From Flavobacterium rakeshii (GTDB lineage: Bacteria; Bacteroidota; Bacteroidia; Flavobacteriales; Flavobacteriaceae): DNA of 64,000 nucleotides. The DNA is taken from the NCBI RefSeq assembly GCF_009741375.1, contig NZ_WOWP01000062.1:1-64000 (forward strand). The letters run 5' to 3'. The stretch's first letter is position 1, and each line of letters opens with the position of its first letter. Shown piece after piece: positions 45,545 to 55,036 of this stretch. A program made the translations under genes and the position numbers. The notes beneath the pieces were generated by a model that worked only from the letters and a program-made list of their open reading frames with translations, was not told the DNA's origin and ran no database searches.

Positions 45545-46077
45545 TATAAATTATTGTATTCGTCCTTTAAGTCTTTTAGATAATTAATTACTATGTTTTT
45601 GAATAATGAAGAATCAGACAGGCAATCTTCATTATATTCATTAACAACAGAAATTGCCAGGAATTTTACTTTTGATCCTACAACTGCCGAATCAGATACA
45701 ACATTAGAAGCAACATAATCTGTTGTGTCAAAATATTTGTTCACTTCATCATTTTCATAAAAAAAAACTTTAAACTTCATTCCTTCTAAAGTAATCCAAT
45801 ATTCAATATCGGTAAACTTCATCAAATTATACTTATTGCCTAAAAATTCTGCAAAAATTACTTTTTTAGGATTATTTTGAAAAATAAAAGCGGTAAGTCC
45901 TTCCTCTTTACCATAAATCTGTTTACCATTCTCAACTAAAATATAATCGGACACATCTATAGCTTGCCTGGGTGTAACACACGATTGTAAAACTCCAAAC
46001 AGCAAAAACAGAAAAAACCCTCTTTGAAAAAGGGTTTTTATTTTACGTTCCACGTGAAACATTATTAGTCTATTCAT
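45544..46077 (-). CDS. Hypothetical lipoprotein downstream of mnmG
   Basis: 177 residues from the ATG at 46077, one base after the mnmG stop, or 172 from the ATG at 46062. Codons 6-11 (MFHVER) overlap a parS site at 46046-46061. A hydrophobic segment (FFLFLLFGVLQSC) ends in a lipobox-like cysteine, so it is probably envelope-anchored. The remainder has no motif I know. It is coupled to mnmG upstream and to the methyltransferase downstream. Confidence 0.8.
   Translation of the reverse strand: MNRLIMFHVERKIKTLFQRGFFLFLLFGVLQSCVTPRQAIDVSDYILVENGKQIYGKEEGLTAFIFQNNPKKVIFAEFLGNKYNLMKFTDIEYWITLEGMKFKVFFYENDEVNKYFDTTDYVASNVVSDSAVVGSKVKFLAISVVNEYNEDCLSDSSLFKNIVINYLKDLKDEYNNL
46046..46061. promoter_or_regulatory. 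parS-like ParB-binding site (single, in coding start)
   Basis: CGTTCCACGTGAAACA is close to the bacterial parS palindrome TGTTtCACGTGaAACA. It overlaps the first codons of the gene at 45544-46077 and lies about 1.9 kb from the main cluster at 47968-48111. Confidence 0.75.
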
Positions 46078-46078
46078 A

Positions 46079-47950
46079 TTATCTTCCCATATGAATTAAA
46101 AGTACCGAAACATCACTAGGCGACACGCCACTAATGCGGGAAGCCTGAGAAATAGTTACGGGTCTTATTTTTTTCATTTTTTCTCTTCCTTCGTAAGAAA
46201 GTGATTTAATCTTATCGTAATCGAAATTTTGAGGGATTTTTACATCCTCTAAACGATTAAGCTTATCAGCATTGTTTTTCTCCTTTTCAATATAACCAGA
46301 ATACTTAACCTGAATTTCGGCCTGCTCAACAACTTCTTTATCTAAATTGTGTTCGTTAATGTATTCCTGAACTTTTTCAAACTTTAAAATATCATCAAGT
46401 TCAATTTGCGGTCTTGAAAATACTTTAAACATTTTATCAGGCTGACTCATTAACGAAGATCCTTTTTCTTCAAGTATCGGGTTAGCTTCTTCTGGCTTAA
46501 CACTTGTTTCTTTAAAAAAGTTTACGAAAGCGTGAGATTGCTCTCTTTTGCTTTCCATTCTTTTAAGTCGGTCTTCTTTTGCCAAACCAATTTCATAAGA
46601 AAGAGGTGTTAGCCTAAAATCGGCATTATCCTGACGAAGTAAGGTTCTATACTCGGCACGCGAAGTAAACATCCTGTATGGTTCTTCTGTACCTTTAGTA
46701 ATTAAGTCATCAATAAGTACTCCTATGTAAGCTTCGTTACGTTTTAATATAAACGGATCTTTATCGTGTACTTTAAGGTGAGCATTTATACCAGCCATCA
46801 ATCCTTGTGAAGCTGCTTCCTCATATCCGGTAGTACCATTAATTTGTCCGGCAAAATATAAATTTTCCACCAGTTTAGTTTCAAGCGTATGCTTTAACTG
46901 TGTAGGCGGAAAATAATCGTATTCTATAGCATAACCCGGACGGAAGAATTTTACATTCTCAAAACCGGTTACAGAACGCAGTGCCTTAAACTGAACATCC
47001 TCGGGTAAAGAAGTAGAGAATCCGTTTACATAAACCTCTACGGTATTCCATCCTTCAGGCTCAACAAAAAGCTGATGACGGTCTTTATCTGCAAATCGGT
47101 TAATTTTATCCTCAATAGACGGACAGTAACGCGGCCCTAAACTTTTAATTCTACCATTAAACATTGGTGAACGGTCAAATCCTTCACGAAGCACATCATG
47201 AACTAATTCTGACGTATAGGTCATGTGACACGAACGTTGATGAACCAGTGGCTTTGTTATATCCAAATATGAAAACTTATCTGGGTTTTCATCTCCGGGC
47301 TGTTCAATCATTTTTGAATAATCAAGAGAACGTCCATCTACACGTGGTGGCGTACCTGTTTTCATACGTCCGGCTTCAAAACCAGCTTTAACCAAATCTT
47401 CAGTTATTCCGTATGAAGCACCCTCTCCTGCTCTACCTCCTCCAAACTGTTTTTCCCCAATATGGATTAATCCATTCAGGAAAGTTCCGTTTGTCAGGAC
47501 AACCGATTTAGATTTGATTTCAATTCCAAGAGATGTTTTTATACCGGCTACTTTACCATTCTCGATAAGCAAACCGGAAACCATTTCCTGATAAAAATCC
47601 AAATTAGGAGTTTGTTCCAACATCAATCTCCACTCCTCAGCAAAACGCATACGGTCACTTTGTACCCTCGGACTCCACATAGCAGGCCCTTTTGATTTGT
47701 TGAGCATTTTGAACTGGATCGCTGTCTTATCAGACACAATCCCAGAGTACCCGCCCAACGCATCAATCTCACGTACAATTTGACCTTTTGCAATACCACC
47801 CATTGCTGGGTTGCACGACATTTGTGCAATGTTTTGCAAGCTCATGGTAACCAAAAGCGTTTTTGAACCCATATTAGCAGCGGCAGCAGCAGCCTCGCTT
47901 CCGGCATGACCTGCACCCACTACAATTACATCATATACTTCTTGAAACAT
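46079..47950 (-). CDS. mnmG: tRNA uridine-34 carboxymethylaminomethyl synthesis enzyme MnmG
   Basis: 623 residues, full length for MnmG (GidA), the FAD enzyme that with MnmE modifies the wobble uridine of some tRNAs. FAD-binding GAGHAGSEAAAAAANMG at about 12-28, then SCNPAMGGIAKGQIVREIDALGG, GYEEAASQGLMAGINAHLK, and the C-terminal helical domain with SYEGREKMKKI and ASRISGVSPSDVSVLLIHMGR. Four parS sites lie in the 161 bp upstream, which fits the frequent placement of gidA near the replication origin. Confidence 0.97.
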   Translation of the reverse strand: MFQEVYDVIVVGAGHAGSEAAAAAANMGSKTLLVTMSLQNIAQMSCNPAMGGIAKGQIVREIDALGGYSGIVSDKTAIQFKMLNKSKGPAMWSPRVQSDRMRFAEEWRLMLEQTPNLDFYQEMVSGLLIENGKVAGIKTSLGIEIKSKSVVLTNGTFLNGLIHIGEKQFGGGRAGEGASYGITEDLVKAGFEAGRMKTGTPPRVDGRSLDYSKMIEQPGDENPDKFSYLDITKPLVHQRSCHMTYTSELVHDVLREGFDRSPMFNGRIKSLGPRYCPSIEDKINRFADKDRHQLFVEPEGWNTVEVYVNGFSTSLPEDVQFKALRSVTGFENVKFFRPGYAIEYDYFPPTQLKHTLETKLVENLYFAGQINGTTGYEEAASQGLMAGINAHLKVHDKDPFILKRNEAYIGVLIDDLITKGTEEPYRMFTSRAEYRTLLRQDNADFRLTPLSYEIGLAKEDRLKRMESKREQSHAFVNFFKETSVKPEEANPILEEKGSSLMSQPDKMFKVFSRPQIELDDILKFEKVQEYINEHNLDKEVVEQAEIQVKYSGYIEKEKNNADKLNRLEDVKIPQNFDYDKIKSLSYEGREKMKKIRPVTISQASRISGVSPSDVSVLLIHMGR

Positions 47951-47967
47951 TTTAACTTCTCCTATCT

Positions 47968-47983
47968 TGTTCCACGTGGAACG
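47968..47983. promoter_or_regulatory. parS site 1 of mnmG-upstream cluster
   Basis: TGTTCCACGTGGAACG, 17 bp upstream of the mnmG start. It matches parS apart from C/G at the inner T/A pair, which all cluster members share at least on one side. Confidence 0.85.
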
Positions 47984-48007
47984 CTAAAAATTTTCTTCTC
48001 ACTCAAA

Positions 48008-48023
48008 CGTTCCACGTGGAACG
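48008..48023. promoter_or_regulatory. parS site 2 of cluster
   Basis: CGTTCCACGTGGAACG is a perfect 16-bp palindrome, 40 bp from site 1. Confidence 0.85.
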
Positions 48024-48052
48024 TTTTAAAATTCACTCTCAAAAAATATTTA

Positions 48053-48068
48053 TGTTCCACGTGGAACA
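48053..48068. promoter_or_regulatory. parS site 3 of cluster
   Basis: TGTTCCACGTGGAACA is a perfect 16-bp palindrome, 45 bp from site 2. Confidence 0.87.
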
Positions 48069-48095
48069 CAAACTCAAAAAAGATACCTAAACTAC

Positions 48096-48111
48096 TGTTC
48101 CACGTGAAACA
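48096..48111. promoter_or_regulatory. parS site 4 of cluster
   Basis: TGTTCCACGTGAAACA, 43 bp from site 3, ends directly at the stop codon of the delta-60 gene (48112). Confidence 0.85.
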
Positions 48112-49515
48112 TTAACGAATCACTTTACCAGTAACTGTAGTGCCATCATTTAAAAAAATGCGGTACAAAATTAGACTATTATTTGGTAATGTACAGCTAT
48201 AAGTATCAGAATTAACAATAGTACTGTTAATTAGTCTGCCTGAAATATCATAAAATTCTATACTAGAGATATTCTGGTTAACTGAATTAAAATAGGTGGT
48301 TTCATTTTGAGAATAAATAGTTAAATCATTACTCTTGTTATAGTCATTCGCATTTAAATCATTATAACTTAACCGTGCTAAATTTACAACAGAAGATTCT
48401 CCAACTTTATCAAACCTACCATAAATCATTATCTCGTTATCATTCAAAACAACAGCTTTAGAAATATAATTATTCTCTCCATAAAATTCAGAAGTTACTC
48501 CTCCAATGTCAAAACTTTCATCAAAACTACCATCCATATTTAAAACAAGAAAATCATCAAAACCGTAGTATGAACTAAACTGACCACTACAAATAATTTT
48601 ATCATTAAATTTTGTAATAGAATAAATTTCTTGATTATTACCGTTACTGTTTACCTCAAAAGAATCAAAAAAATAATCAACACTTCCATTTTCATTTAAT
48701 CTCACAAGCGGTGACCTTAAATTTGTATCATAATTTCTAAAATAGCCTGCTAACAAAATTTTACCATTATCCTGCACACACATAGAATTGATAACACAGG
48801 TGTCTGTATTAAACACATTAAAAGACTCATCAAGACTCCCGTCATTATTAATCCTAAATAATCCTTCAACTAAACTTCCAACTAAAATTTTTCCGTTTTC
48901 AAGCACAGTAAAACATTCAATATAAGAAACATCTAAAATATTTTCGAAATTAAATGTTGTATCTAAACTGCCATCAAAATTAAGTCTTGTAATAGGATTT
49001 CCATAAAGTATACCGTCTACTAAAAACCCACCAGAAAAATATAATTGCTGAAAAGGATAATTTCCAATAATACTAATTTGAGATATATTTATATTCTCAA
49101 CAACATCGTCAAAAGAATCGCTAGCATCAAAAGAATTATCTAAAGAACCATCGCCATTAAGTCTTGCCAGATATTTCCTTGGAACACCATTAAGTTCAGT
49201 AAAACTACCTCCTATAATAAGTTTGTTTCCTTGTGTAACAGCAGTACTGATATCTTGATCATAACATGAACCGCAATTAAAATTATAATCCACAGAGCCA
49301 TCACTATTAATAAGAGCAATGTTACCAACCGGTACACCATTATACATATTCATAGTACCCATTAATAAAATCTGGTCGTTAGTAAATTGAGTAACATCAT
49401 TTACTATACTCATAACAGATAAACCATTTCCCTGATCAAAACTCTCATCGACAGTTAAACTTTGGGAAAAAAGTGACGAACTACATAATAATAAAGCTGG
49501 TATAATTTTGTACAT
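48112..49515 (-). CDS. Secreted delta-60 repeat protein, type IX secretion substrate
   Basis: 467 residues. A signal peptide (LLCSSSLFSQ) is followed by about seven delta-60 repeats with the motif LNxDGSLDxSFD (for example LARLNGDGSLDNSFDAS), which form a beta-propeller-like body. The last 75 residues have the type A sorting pattern: SIEFYDISGRLINSTIVN and a final GTTVTGKVIR. It should cross the outer membrane by the type IX system and be anchored or released. It lies 22 bp after ybeY, between ybeY and the parS cluster. Confidence 0.9.
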   Translation of the reverse strand: MYKIIPALLLCSSSLFSQSLTVDESFDQGNGLSVMSIVNDVTQFTNDQILLMGTMNMYNGVPVGNIALINSDGSVDYNFNCGSCYDQDISTAVTQGNKLIIGGSFTELNGVPRKYLARLNGDGSLDNSFDASDSFDDVVENINISQISIIGNYPFQQLYFSGGFLVDGILYGNPITRLNFDGSLDTTFNFENILDVSYIECFTVLENGKILVGSLVEGLFRINNDGSLDESFNVFNTDTCVINSMCVQDNGKILLAGYFRNYDTNLRSPLVRLNENGSVDYFFDSFEVNSNGNNQEIYSITKFNDKIICSGQFSSYYGFDDFLVLNMDGSFDESFDIGGVTSEFYGENNYISKAVVLNDNEIMIYGRFDKVGESSVVNLARLSYNDLNANDYNKSNDLTIYSQNETTYFNSVNQNISSIEFYDISGRLINSTIVNSDTYSCTLPNNSLILYRIFLNDGTTVTGKVIR

Positions 49516-49537
49516 GTAAGGTGAATTTTAATAGTTA

Positions 49538-49951
49538 TTATTGGTTAAATAGGTTAATTTTTTGGTTTTCCTTATCCCGCATTAAAGCAGAATCCTCTTC
49601 GGTTTTATCTTTATAACCGCAATAGTGAAGTATACCATGAGCCATAACACGTTTTAATTCTTCAATAAATTCAGTATTAAAATCGGCTGCATTATCTTTC
49701 ACTCTCTCAACAGAAATAAAAATATCACCGCTAATAAGGTTCCCCATAGTGTAATCAAAACTGATAATGTCAGTTAAAGTATCATGATTAAGGAACTCTA
49801 TATTCTTTTGTAGAAGGTATTCATCATCACAAAAAATGTAATTGATTTCTCCTTCTGTTTTATCTTCAGAATCTATAATTTTAGAAACCCATTCCTCATA
49901 AAGGGTTTCATTTTCCAATTCAAAATCGGTTTCGTAGTTAAAGCTAATCAT
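49538..49951 (-). CDS. ybeY: rRNA maturation endoribonuclease YbeY
   Basis: 137 residues. YbeY is a metal-dependent RNase for 16S rRNA 3' end maturation and ribosome quality control. The metal motif reads HGILHYCGYKDK, where the third ligand position of the standard HGxLHxxGYxH carries Asp instead of His; I believe this is usual for Bacteroidota. The preceding TDIISFDYTMG and GDIFISVERV are conserved. Its start overlaps the end of the DUF4175 gene by 8 bp. Confidence 0.92.
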   Translation of the reverse strand: MISFNYETDFELENETLYEEWVSKIIDSEDKTEGEINYIFCDDEYLLQKNIEFLNHDTLTDIISFDYTMGNLISGDIFISVERVKDNAADFNTEFIEELKRVMAHGILHYCGYKDKTEEDSALMRDKENQKINLFNQ

Positions 49952-52900
49952 TGTTCTTAAAATAGGTTTGTACCCTTTGGTTATAATTTGGGCGCAAAGG
50001 TAGACTTTGTCTGTTTAAAATCTCTATGCTGTTTAAATATTCTTTAAGTTCATCTGGTATATTGGTCGAGCTATTTTTGAAGTCCTTAGTATTGGTTTGC
50101 GACTGACGTTTATTCTCCTCGCCCTGTTGTTGAATAGCTTTATCTAACTTCAAAAGTTCGTATTTAAGATTAAGCATTTTATTTAGTGTTTCGTTCTTGA
50201 AACCTTTATTTAAAAGTTGCTTTTCAATATCCTTCATTTGTTGTAGAGCACGCTGACCATTACCACCCATACCCTCTTTTTCAAGAGCCTTTTCAAGAGC
50301 TTCTCGTAACTGTTGTTGTTCTTTATATATCTCTAAAAGATCTCCTGCTTCACCTTCACCACTGGTTCCACCCTCACCTGTTTCACCAGGTTTCTTTCCG
50401 CTTTTACTATCACCGGGTTTATCACCTTCATTCTGTCCTTTCTGCATTCCTTTTTTCATCTGTTCTGAAAGTCCCTGCTGTTTCTGGATAATATCTTTAA
50501 GCTGCATACCTCCCTGCCCCTGACCTTTACCGGGCTTAGACTGCCCCTGACCTGAACCTTGCATTTGCATCTGCATGTTGTTTAAAAGATCACTTAAAAA
50601 ATCGGCCAGTTTATTAGCAGATGTTACTGCATATTGCTGGTTAGAAACACCGCGTGGAACTATATTTTCTGCTAAATCATTTAAGGCTTTGTCAATGTAA
50701 TAATGAACATTTCCTACCTCTTGAGTAATCTCTTCTGTGATTTTAGGATTACGTAAAGACATAGCAAAAAGGCTATCGTCTACATGACGGAACTGTTGCT
50801 TTAAGTCTTGTTGTTTGATAAGGTATTTACTAAAACTTGGTGAACCAGAAGTAGTATTTTTAAACTGATTCATTACATCTTCCTGAGAGAACGAATACGC
50901 TAAAAGATTATCCAAAATCTGACGAAGCATTTTTACATCTTCCTCTAGCATATCCATACCTCCGCTCATCATGGACTGCATCATTTGCCCTCCCATTTGT
51001 TTCATTTTTTCACCTGCCGATTTTTGTTTTGGTGAAGCTCCCTGCTTATTGTCCTGCTGCAACTCATCGGTTGCCTTTTGCATATCTTCTTCTATATTCT
51101 CTTCTTCATTTTTATCAGTAGGAATATCCATAGGCTTTTTAAGATCATCGTTAGCCTTTTCAAGCTCACGCATTTCTTCCTGAAGCTTATCAAATTCCTT
51201 ATTTATATCTTCCTGTTTCTCGGCAGAATTCTCTTTATCTTCTGATAATTGCTCTTGTTTTACACCAAGTTTTTGAAGTTCATCAGCTATTTGCTCAGCT
51301 TTCTTTTCTACATAATAACGCTTGGTAAGTTCAACCAACTGCTCTAAACTTTTAGTCTGACTTTTAGATTTCTGTTTGAATTTCTCCATTTTATCAAACA
51401 GTTCTTCCTTCTCCATTTTCTCGGTAAGCTTTTCAAGTTCTGATAAAAGTTTTTCATTTTTCTCAGCCTCCTTCTCCTGTTTTTCCAAACGCTTCATCAA
51501 TTCCTCTTTGTTTTCATCCTTCTTTTCCGGGTTGAATTCCTCAAGGTTATCATTAAGCTTTTTAGAAAATTCCTTCATTTGCTCTTCCAGCATTTTTTGC
51601 CTGTTAATAAAATCTTCAACCTTTTTAAGGTCTTTATATTCTAAGGCAGATTTTTCCTTATTCAGTTTTTGAAGTTTGTCAAGGTCACTAAGCTGTTTAT
51701 CCTGATTTTTAATTGATTTTTCAAGACTGTTTATGTTACTGTTTTGCTCCTGTAAAGCCTTATTTTGTTTTTCATCATCGGTTAACTCTCTGTGAGAAAA
51801 AACTGAAGACTTACTACTCTTAAAATTATGTATAACATCGTTATCAAATACTTCAAAATAGTATTCATAACTAACGCCCTGCTTCACATCAAGTCCCTGT
51901 GGGAAGGTATAGAAAAATCGGTCGAAAGTTTCTTTCTTAACAGGCAATACCATTTTCTTAGCATTGTCGGGGTTACCCTGCGGATAATATACAACCTGTA
52001 GTTTGGTTAATCCGTAATCATCGGAAACCTGACCCAATATAACTTCATTTTTTAAATTCAAACTATCGGGAGCTGTGCCTACTTCAATAGTTGGGTATTG
52101 ATCTTTAATGGTAGTAATAGCATACTGTAATTTTTCATGATGCTGAACTTTATCATTAGAAGTCATAATCTGATAATCTATGTTACCCAGTATGTTTTTA
52201 CTTAATGAGAAAACATTATCAGTAGTATTAAAAAGGAAGCTTTCATCTTTATCAACCCATTCAATTTTATTGGTAGCCAAAGCACTTACTTTCCAGGTTA
52301 CTTTAGTCCCTTCGGGTACTACAGCATTTCCTGTTCCACGAATAACTTCAGCTTTTTTATGAAGATAAGACGGAAAATTAAGCTGCATTTCAAAGTTTGA
52401 TATCGTTGGTACAGCTACAACAGCCAGTTGATACTCTTGTGAGGTAACATTATTAGCAACTAACTGAAAATCAATATTTTTAAGAGGTTTTTCAAAAGTA
52501 TATTCAAAAACTCCGGTTTCAGTATTTTCTAAATAGTAATTTTCATCACCAATAGTGATCATAGTATTCTCTGGCACAATATTACCAACGGTTTTAACTC
52601 TTAAAGTAAAATCAGTTCCCTGTTGAGCAGTAAGTGAATTGTTTACAATAACAAATTCAAAAGGTGCAGGTGGCGTGTAATGCTTGTCATAATGCACCAC
52701 CCTATCAAAACTTTGTGTAAATATGGAAGAATTTCCGCTAAGTGTAAATACTAAAATTAATAAAACCGGTATCGCTGCATATGGCAGGTATTTTAAATTC
52801 TTTTTAAAATTAACCGCATTAGCAAAAGGTACAGGCTGTAAATTTTTAGCTTTCTGTTCTATAGAAGCTAATAACAATTCTGACTCATGCGAAGATTTTG

Positions 52901-53243
52901 ATAACTGAAGAAAATTGGTAAGCTTATCACTTACTTCAGAAAAATGATTACCGATAATAGATGAAGCCTCATTATAATCTATACCCTTCTGTAGTTTGAA
53001 TAATTTGAAAACAGGAAAGAGTATGAACCGAAATAACAAAAATATTTCGACAGCTATAAACATCCAGAAAAGCATAGTTCGCCAACTGGTAGACAGCCAT
53101 AAAAAATATTCTATAAGTAAAGTGAATATAAAATACAGCAGTCCCAGCCCTATAAAAAAGATACTTCCTTTTATTAACTCATTAGTATAGTACTTCTTAA
53201 TAAAGCCTTCAAGCTTGTTGAAAATAATGTTTTTTGCCTCCAA
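49944..53243 (-). CDS. DUF4175 large membrane-anchored coiled-coil protein
   Basis: 1,099 residues from a TTG codon at 53243; there is no in-frame ATG before the first membrane helix, and an in-frame stop lies 18 bp upstream. Three membrane helices near the N-terminus (about 25-47, 54-75 and 150-170) precede Ig-like beta domains (about 190-480), then a long glutamate/lysine-rich coiled coil (about 500-740) and a glutamine/glycine-rich segment (about 900-1000). This matches DUF4175, conserved in Bacteroidota with unknown function. A TAATTTTG -7-like box overlaps the proposed start, so the start is uncertain. Confidence 0.88.
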   Translation of the reverse strand: MEAKNIIFNKLEGFIKKYYTNELIKGSIFFIGLGLLYFIFTLLIEYFLWLSTSWRTMLFWMFIAVEIFLLFRFILFPVFKLFKLQKGIDYNEASSIIGNHFSEVSDKLTNFLQLSKSSHESELLLASIEQKAKNLQPVPFANAVNFKKNLKYLPYAAIPVLLILVFTLSGNSSIFTQSFDRVVHYDKHYTPPAPFEFVIVNNSLTAQQGTDFTLRVKTVGNIVPENTMITIGDENYYLENTETGVFEYTFEKPLKNIDFQLVANNVTSQEYQLAVVAVPTISNFEMQLNFPSYLHKKAEVIRGTGNAVVPEGTKVTWKVSALATNKIEWVDKDESFLFNTTDNVFSLSKNILGNIDYQIMTSNDKVQHHEKLQYAITTIKDQYPTIEVGTAPDSLNLKNEVILGQVSDDYGLTKLQVVYYPQGNPDNAKKMVLPVKKETFDRFFYTFPQGLDVKQGVSYEYYFEVFDNDVIHNFKSSKSSVFSHRELTDDEKQNKALQEQNSNINSLEKSIKNQDKQLSDLDKLQKLNKEKSALEYKDLKKVEDFINRQKMLEEQMKEFSKKLNDNLEEFNPEKKDENKEELMKRLEKQEKEAEKNEKLLSELEKLTEKMEKEELFDKMEKFKQKSKSQTKSLEQLVELTKRYYVEKKAEQIADELQKLGVKQEQLSEDKENSAEKQEDINKEFDKLQEEMRELEKANDDLKKPMDIPTDKNEEENIEEDMQKATDELQQDNKQGASPKQKSAGEKMKQMGGQMMQSMMSGGMDMLEEDVKMLRQILDNLLAYSFSQEDVMNQFKNTTSGSPSFSKYLIKQQDLKQQFRHVDDSLFAMSLRNPKITEEITQEVGNVHYYIDKALNDLAENIVPRGVSNQQYAVTSANKLADFLSDLLNNMQMQMQGSGQGQSKPGKGQGQGGMQLKDIIQKQQGLSEQMKKGMQKGQNEGDKPGDSKSGKKPGETGEGGTSGEGEAGDLLEIYKEQQQLREALEKALEKEGMGGNGQRALQQMKDIEKQLLNKGFKNETLNKMLNLKYELLKLDKAIQQQGEENKRQSQTNTKDFKNSSTNIPDELKEYLNSIEILNRQSLPLRPNYNQRVQTYFKNND

Positions 53244-53417
53244 AATTACAGTCGATTGTTAATAACTGATAAAAATACAATTTCTACCGGATAATTAAAC
53301 GTAAAATCCTACTTTCTGTAGATTCAAATTTTTAAGTTTAACATTTGATAATTAAGTATTTACATGTAATAATTAAATATGTAGCTTATTTGGGTGTTTT
53401 TGAAAATATCATAATTG

Positions 53418-53425
53418 TATCTTTG
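53418..53425 (+). promoter_or_regulatory. -7 box of gltX promoter
   Basis: TATCTTTG matches TAnnTTTG, 19 bp before the gltX ATG. A TTTG at 53399-53402 is only 15 bp upstream, short for a -33. Confidence 0.55.
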
Positions 53426-53444
53426 CAGCTAAAATTTATTAACA

Positions 53445-54953
53445 ATGTCCAAACAAGTTCGTGTACGTTTTGCACCAAGCCCAACAGGGCCATTACACAT
53501 TGGAGGGGTAAGAACAGCCCTTTTTAATTACTTATTTGCTAAAAAAAATAACGGTGTTTTTTACCTAAGAATAGAAGATACCGATCAAAACCGTTTTGTA
53601 CCGGGAGCAGAAGAATATATAATTGAAGCCCTTAACTGGTTAGGTATACCTTTTGACGAAGGTATTGGTAAAGAGGGTAAATATGGTCCGTACCGCCAAA
53701 GCGAACGTAAGGAAATGTACAGGCAATATGCCGAACAGTTAATTAATACAGGCTGGGCATATTATGCTTTTGATACAGCAGAAGATCTTGATGCTTTAAG
53801 AAAACAGGAAGAAGCACAAGGAAAAACATTTATATACAATCATACCAACAGGGATAAACTGGATAACTCTTTAAGAATTAGTAAAGAGGAAACAGAAAAA
53901 AGAATCGCTGCAGGTGAAGAATATGTTATCCGTTTTAAAATACCTGTAGGAGAAACTTTATTCCTAAAGGATATTATACGTGGTGATGTGAAGTTTGAAA
54001 CCAACCTTTTAGATGATAAGGTATTATTTAAAAGTGATGGCATGCCTACTTATCACCTTGCTAATATAGTAGATGACCACCTAATGGAAACCAGCCATGT
54101 TATACGTGGTGAAGAGTGGTTACCTTCTCTACCCCTACACTCATTACTATACAGAGCTTTTAATTGGGAAGCTCCGGAATTTGCACACTTACCGCTAATA
54201 CTTAAACCGGTAGGTAACGGTAAACTATCTAAAAGAGATGGTGATAAAATGGGATTCCCTGTATTTCCGCTTGAATGGACTAATGCAGACGGAAGCAAAT
54301 CATCTGGTTACAGAGAAGAAGGATTTTTACCGGAAGCTGTTGTTAACTTCCTGTCGTTGTTAGGATGGAACCCGGGTAATGATCAGGAACTGTTCACACT
54401 GGAAGAACTGATACAGTCATTTGATTTAGAAAGAGTGCATAAAGCTGGTGCTAAGTTTGACCCTGAGAAAAACAAATGGTTTAACCACCAGTACTTCATT
54501 AGACAGGATAATAGTACACTAGCCTCTCAATTTAACCATACACTGCTTGAAAAAGGTATAAACAAACCGGTTGATTATGTGGAACAGGTTGTTGGACTGG
54601 TTAAGGAACGTGCTACTTTTACAAGTGAATTATGGGACTTAAGTGACTTTTTCTTTACTGCTCCAACAGAATATGATGAGAAAGCTAAAAAGAACTGGAA
54701 AGAGGATACAGGAACGCTTTTAAGCGAATTAAGCGAGGTTATTAACAATACTATGGATTTCTCTTCACAAAACTTAGAAACGGTTGTAAAAGCCTGGATA
54801 AGCGAAAAAGAAGTAGGAATGGGGAAAGTTATGCAACCGCTCCGTTTAAGCCTTGTAGGCTCATTAAAAGGGCCTCATTTGTTTGATATAATGGCATTAA
54901 TTGGAAAAGAAGACACTGTAAACAGGATTAAAAAAGCCGTTGAAACATTATAA
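53445..54953 (+). CDS. gltX: Glutamate-tRNA ligase
   Basis: 502 residues, class I synthetase. The HIGH-type motif is in [19 protein letters not shown] (about 9-27) and the KMSKS-type motif is KLSKRDG (about 260-266). It charges tRNA-Glu in the cytosol. It is a single-gene unit, with a terminator directly after the stop. Confidence 0.97.
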   Translation: MSKQVRVRFAPSPTGPLHIGGVRTALFNYLFAKKNNGVFYLRIEDTDQNRFVPGAEEYIIEALNWLGIPFDEGIGKEGKYGPYRQSERKEMYRQYAEQLINTGWAYYAFDTAEDLDALRKQEEAQGKTFIYNHTNRDKLDNSLRISKEETEKRIAAGEEYVIRFKIPVGETLFLKDIIRGDVKFETNLLDDKVLFKSDGMPTYHLANIVDDHLMETSHVIRGEEWLPSLPLHSLLYRAFNWEAPEFAHLPLILKPVGNGKLSKRDGDKMGFPVFPLEWTNADGSKSSGYREEGFLPEAVVNFLSLLGWNPGNDQELFTLEELIQSFDLERVHKAGAKFDPEKNKWFNHQYFIRQDNSTLASQFNHTLLEKGINKPVDYVEQVVGLVKERATFTSELWDLSDFFFTAPTEYDEKAKKNWKEDTGTLLSELSEVINNTMDFSSQNLETVVKAWISEKEVGMGKVMQPLRLSLVGSLKGPHLFDIMALIGKEDTVNRIKKAVETL

Positions 54954-54959
54954 AATTTG

Positions 54960-54987
54960 AAAGCCTCTGTAACAAGAGGCTTTTTTA
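54960..54987 (+). terminator. Terminator of gltX
   Basis: The stem AAGCCTCT/AGAGGCTT is followed by six T. Confidence 0.8.
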
Positions 54988-55036
54988 TTATACTAATAGT
55001 CGTATCTTAACAAAACTAAAAATAAATCAACTAATC

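Noticed and set aside
47968..48111. Four short repeats spaced 40-45 bp, superficially like a CRISPR array
   Set aside because: Repeats are only 16 bp, are palindromic parS matches, and no cas genes are near. A fifth copy lies alone 1.9 kb away.
46046..48111. Replication origin (oriC) within the parS region
   Set aside because: I saw no cluster of DnaA boxes (TTATCCACA-like) and no dnaA gene, so only proximity to the origin is suggested.
47906..48115. Plus-strand frame of 69 residues across the parS cluster
   Set aside because: It is made of repeated parS translations (STWN, FHVKH) and AT-rich linkers, so it is not a gene.
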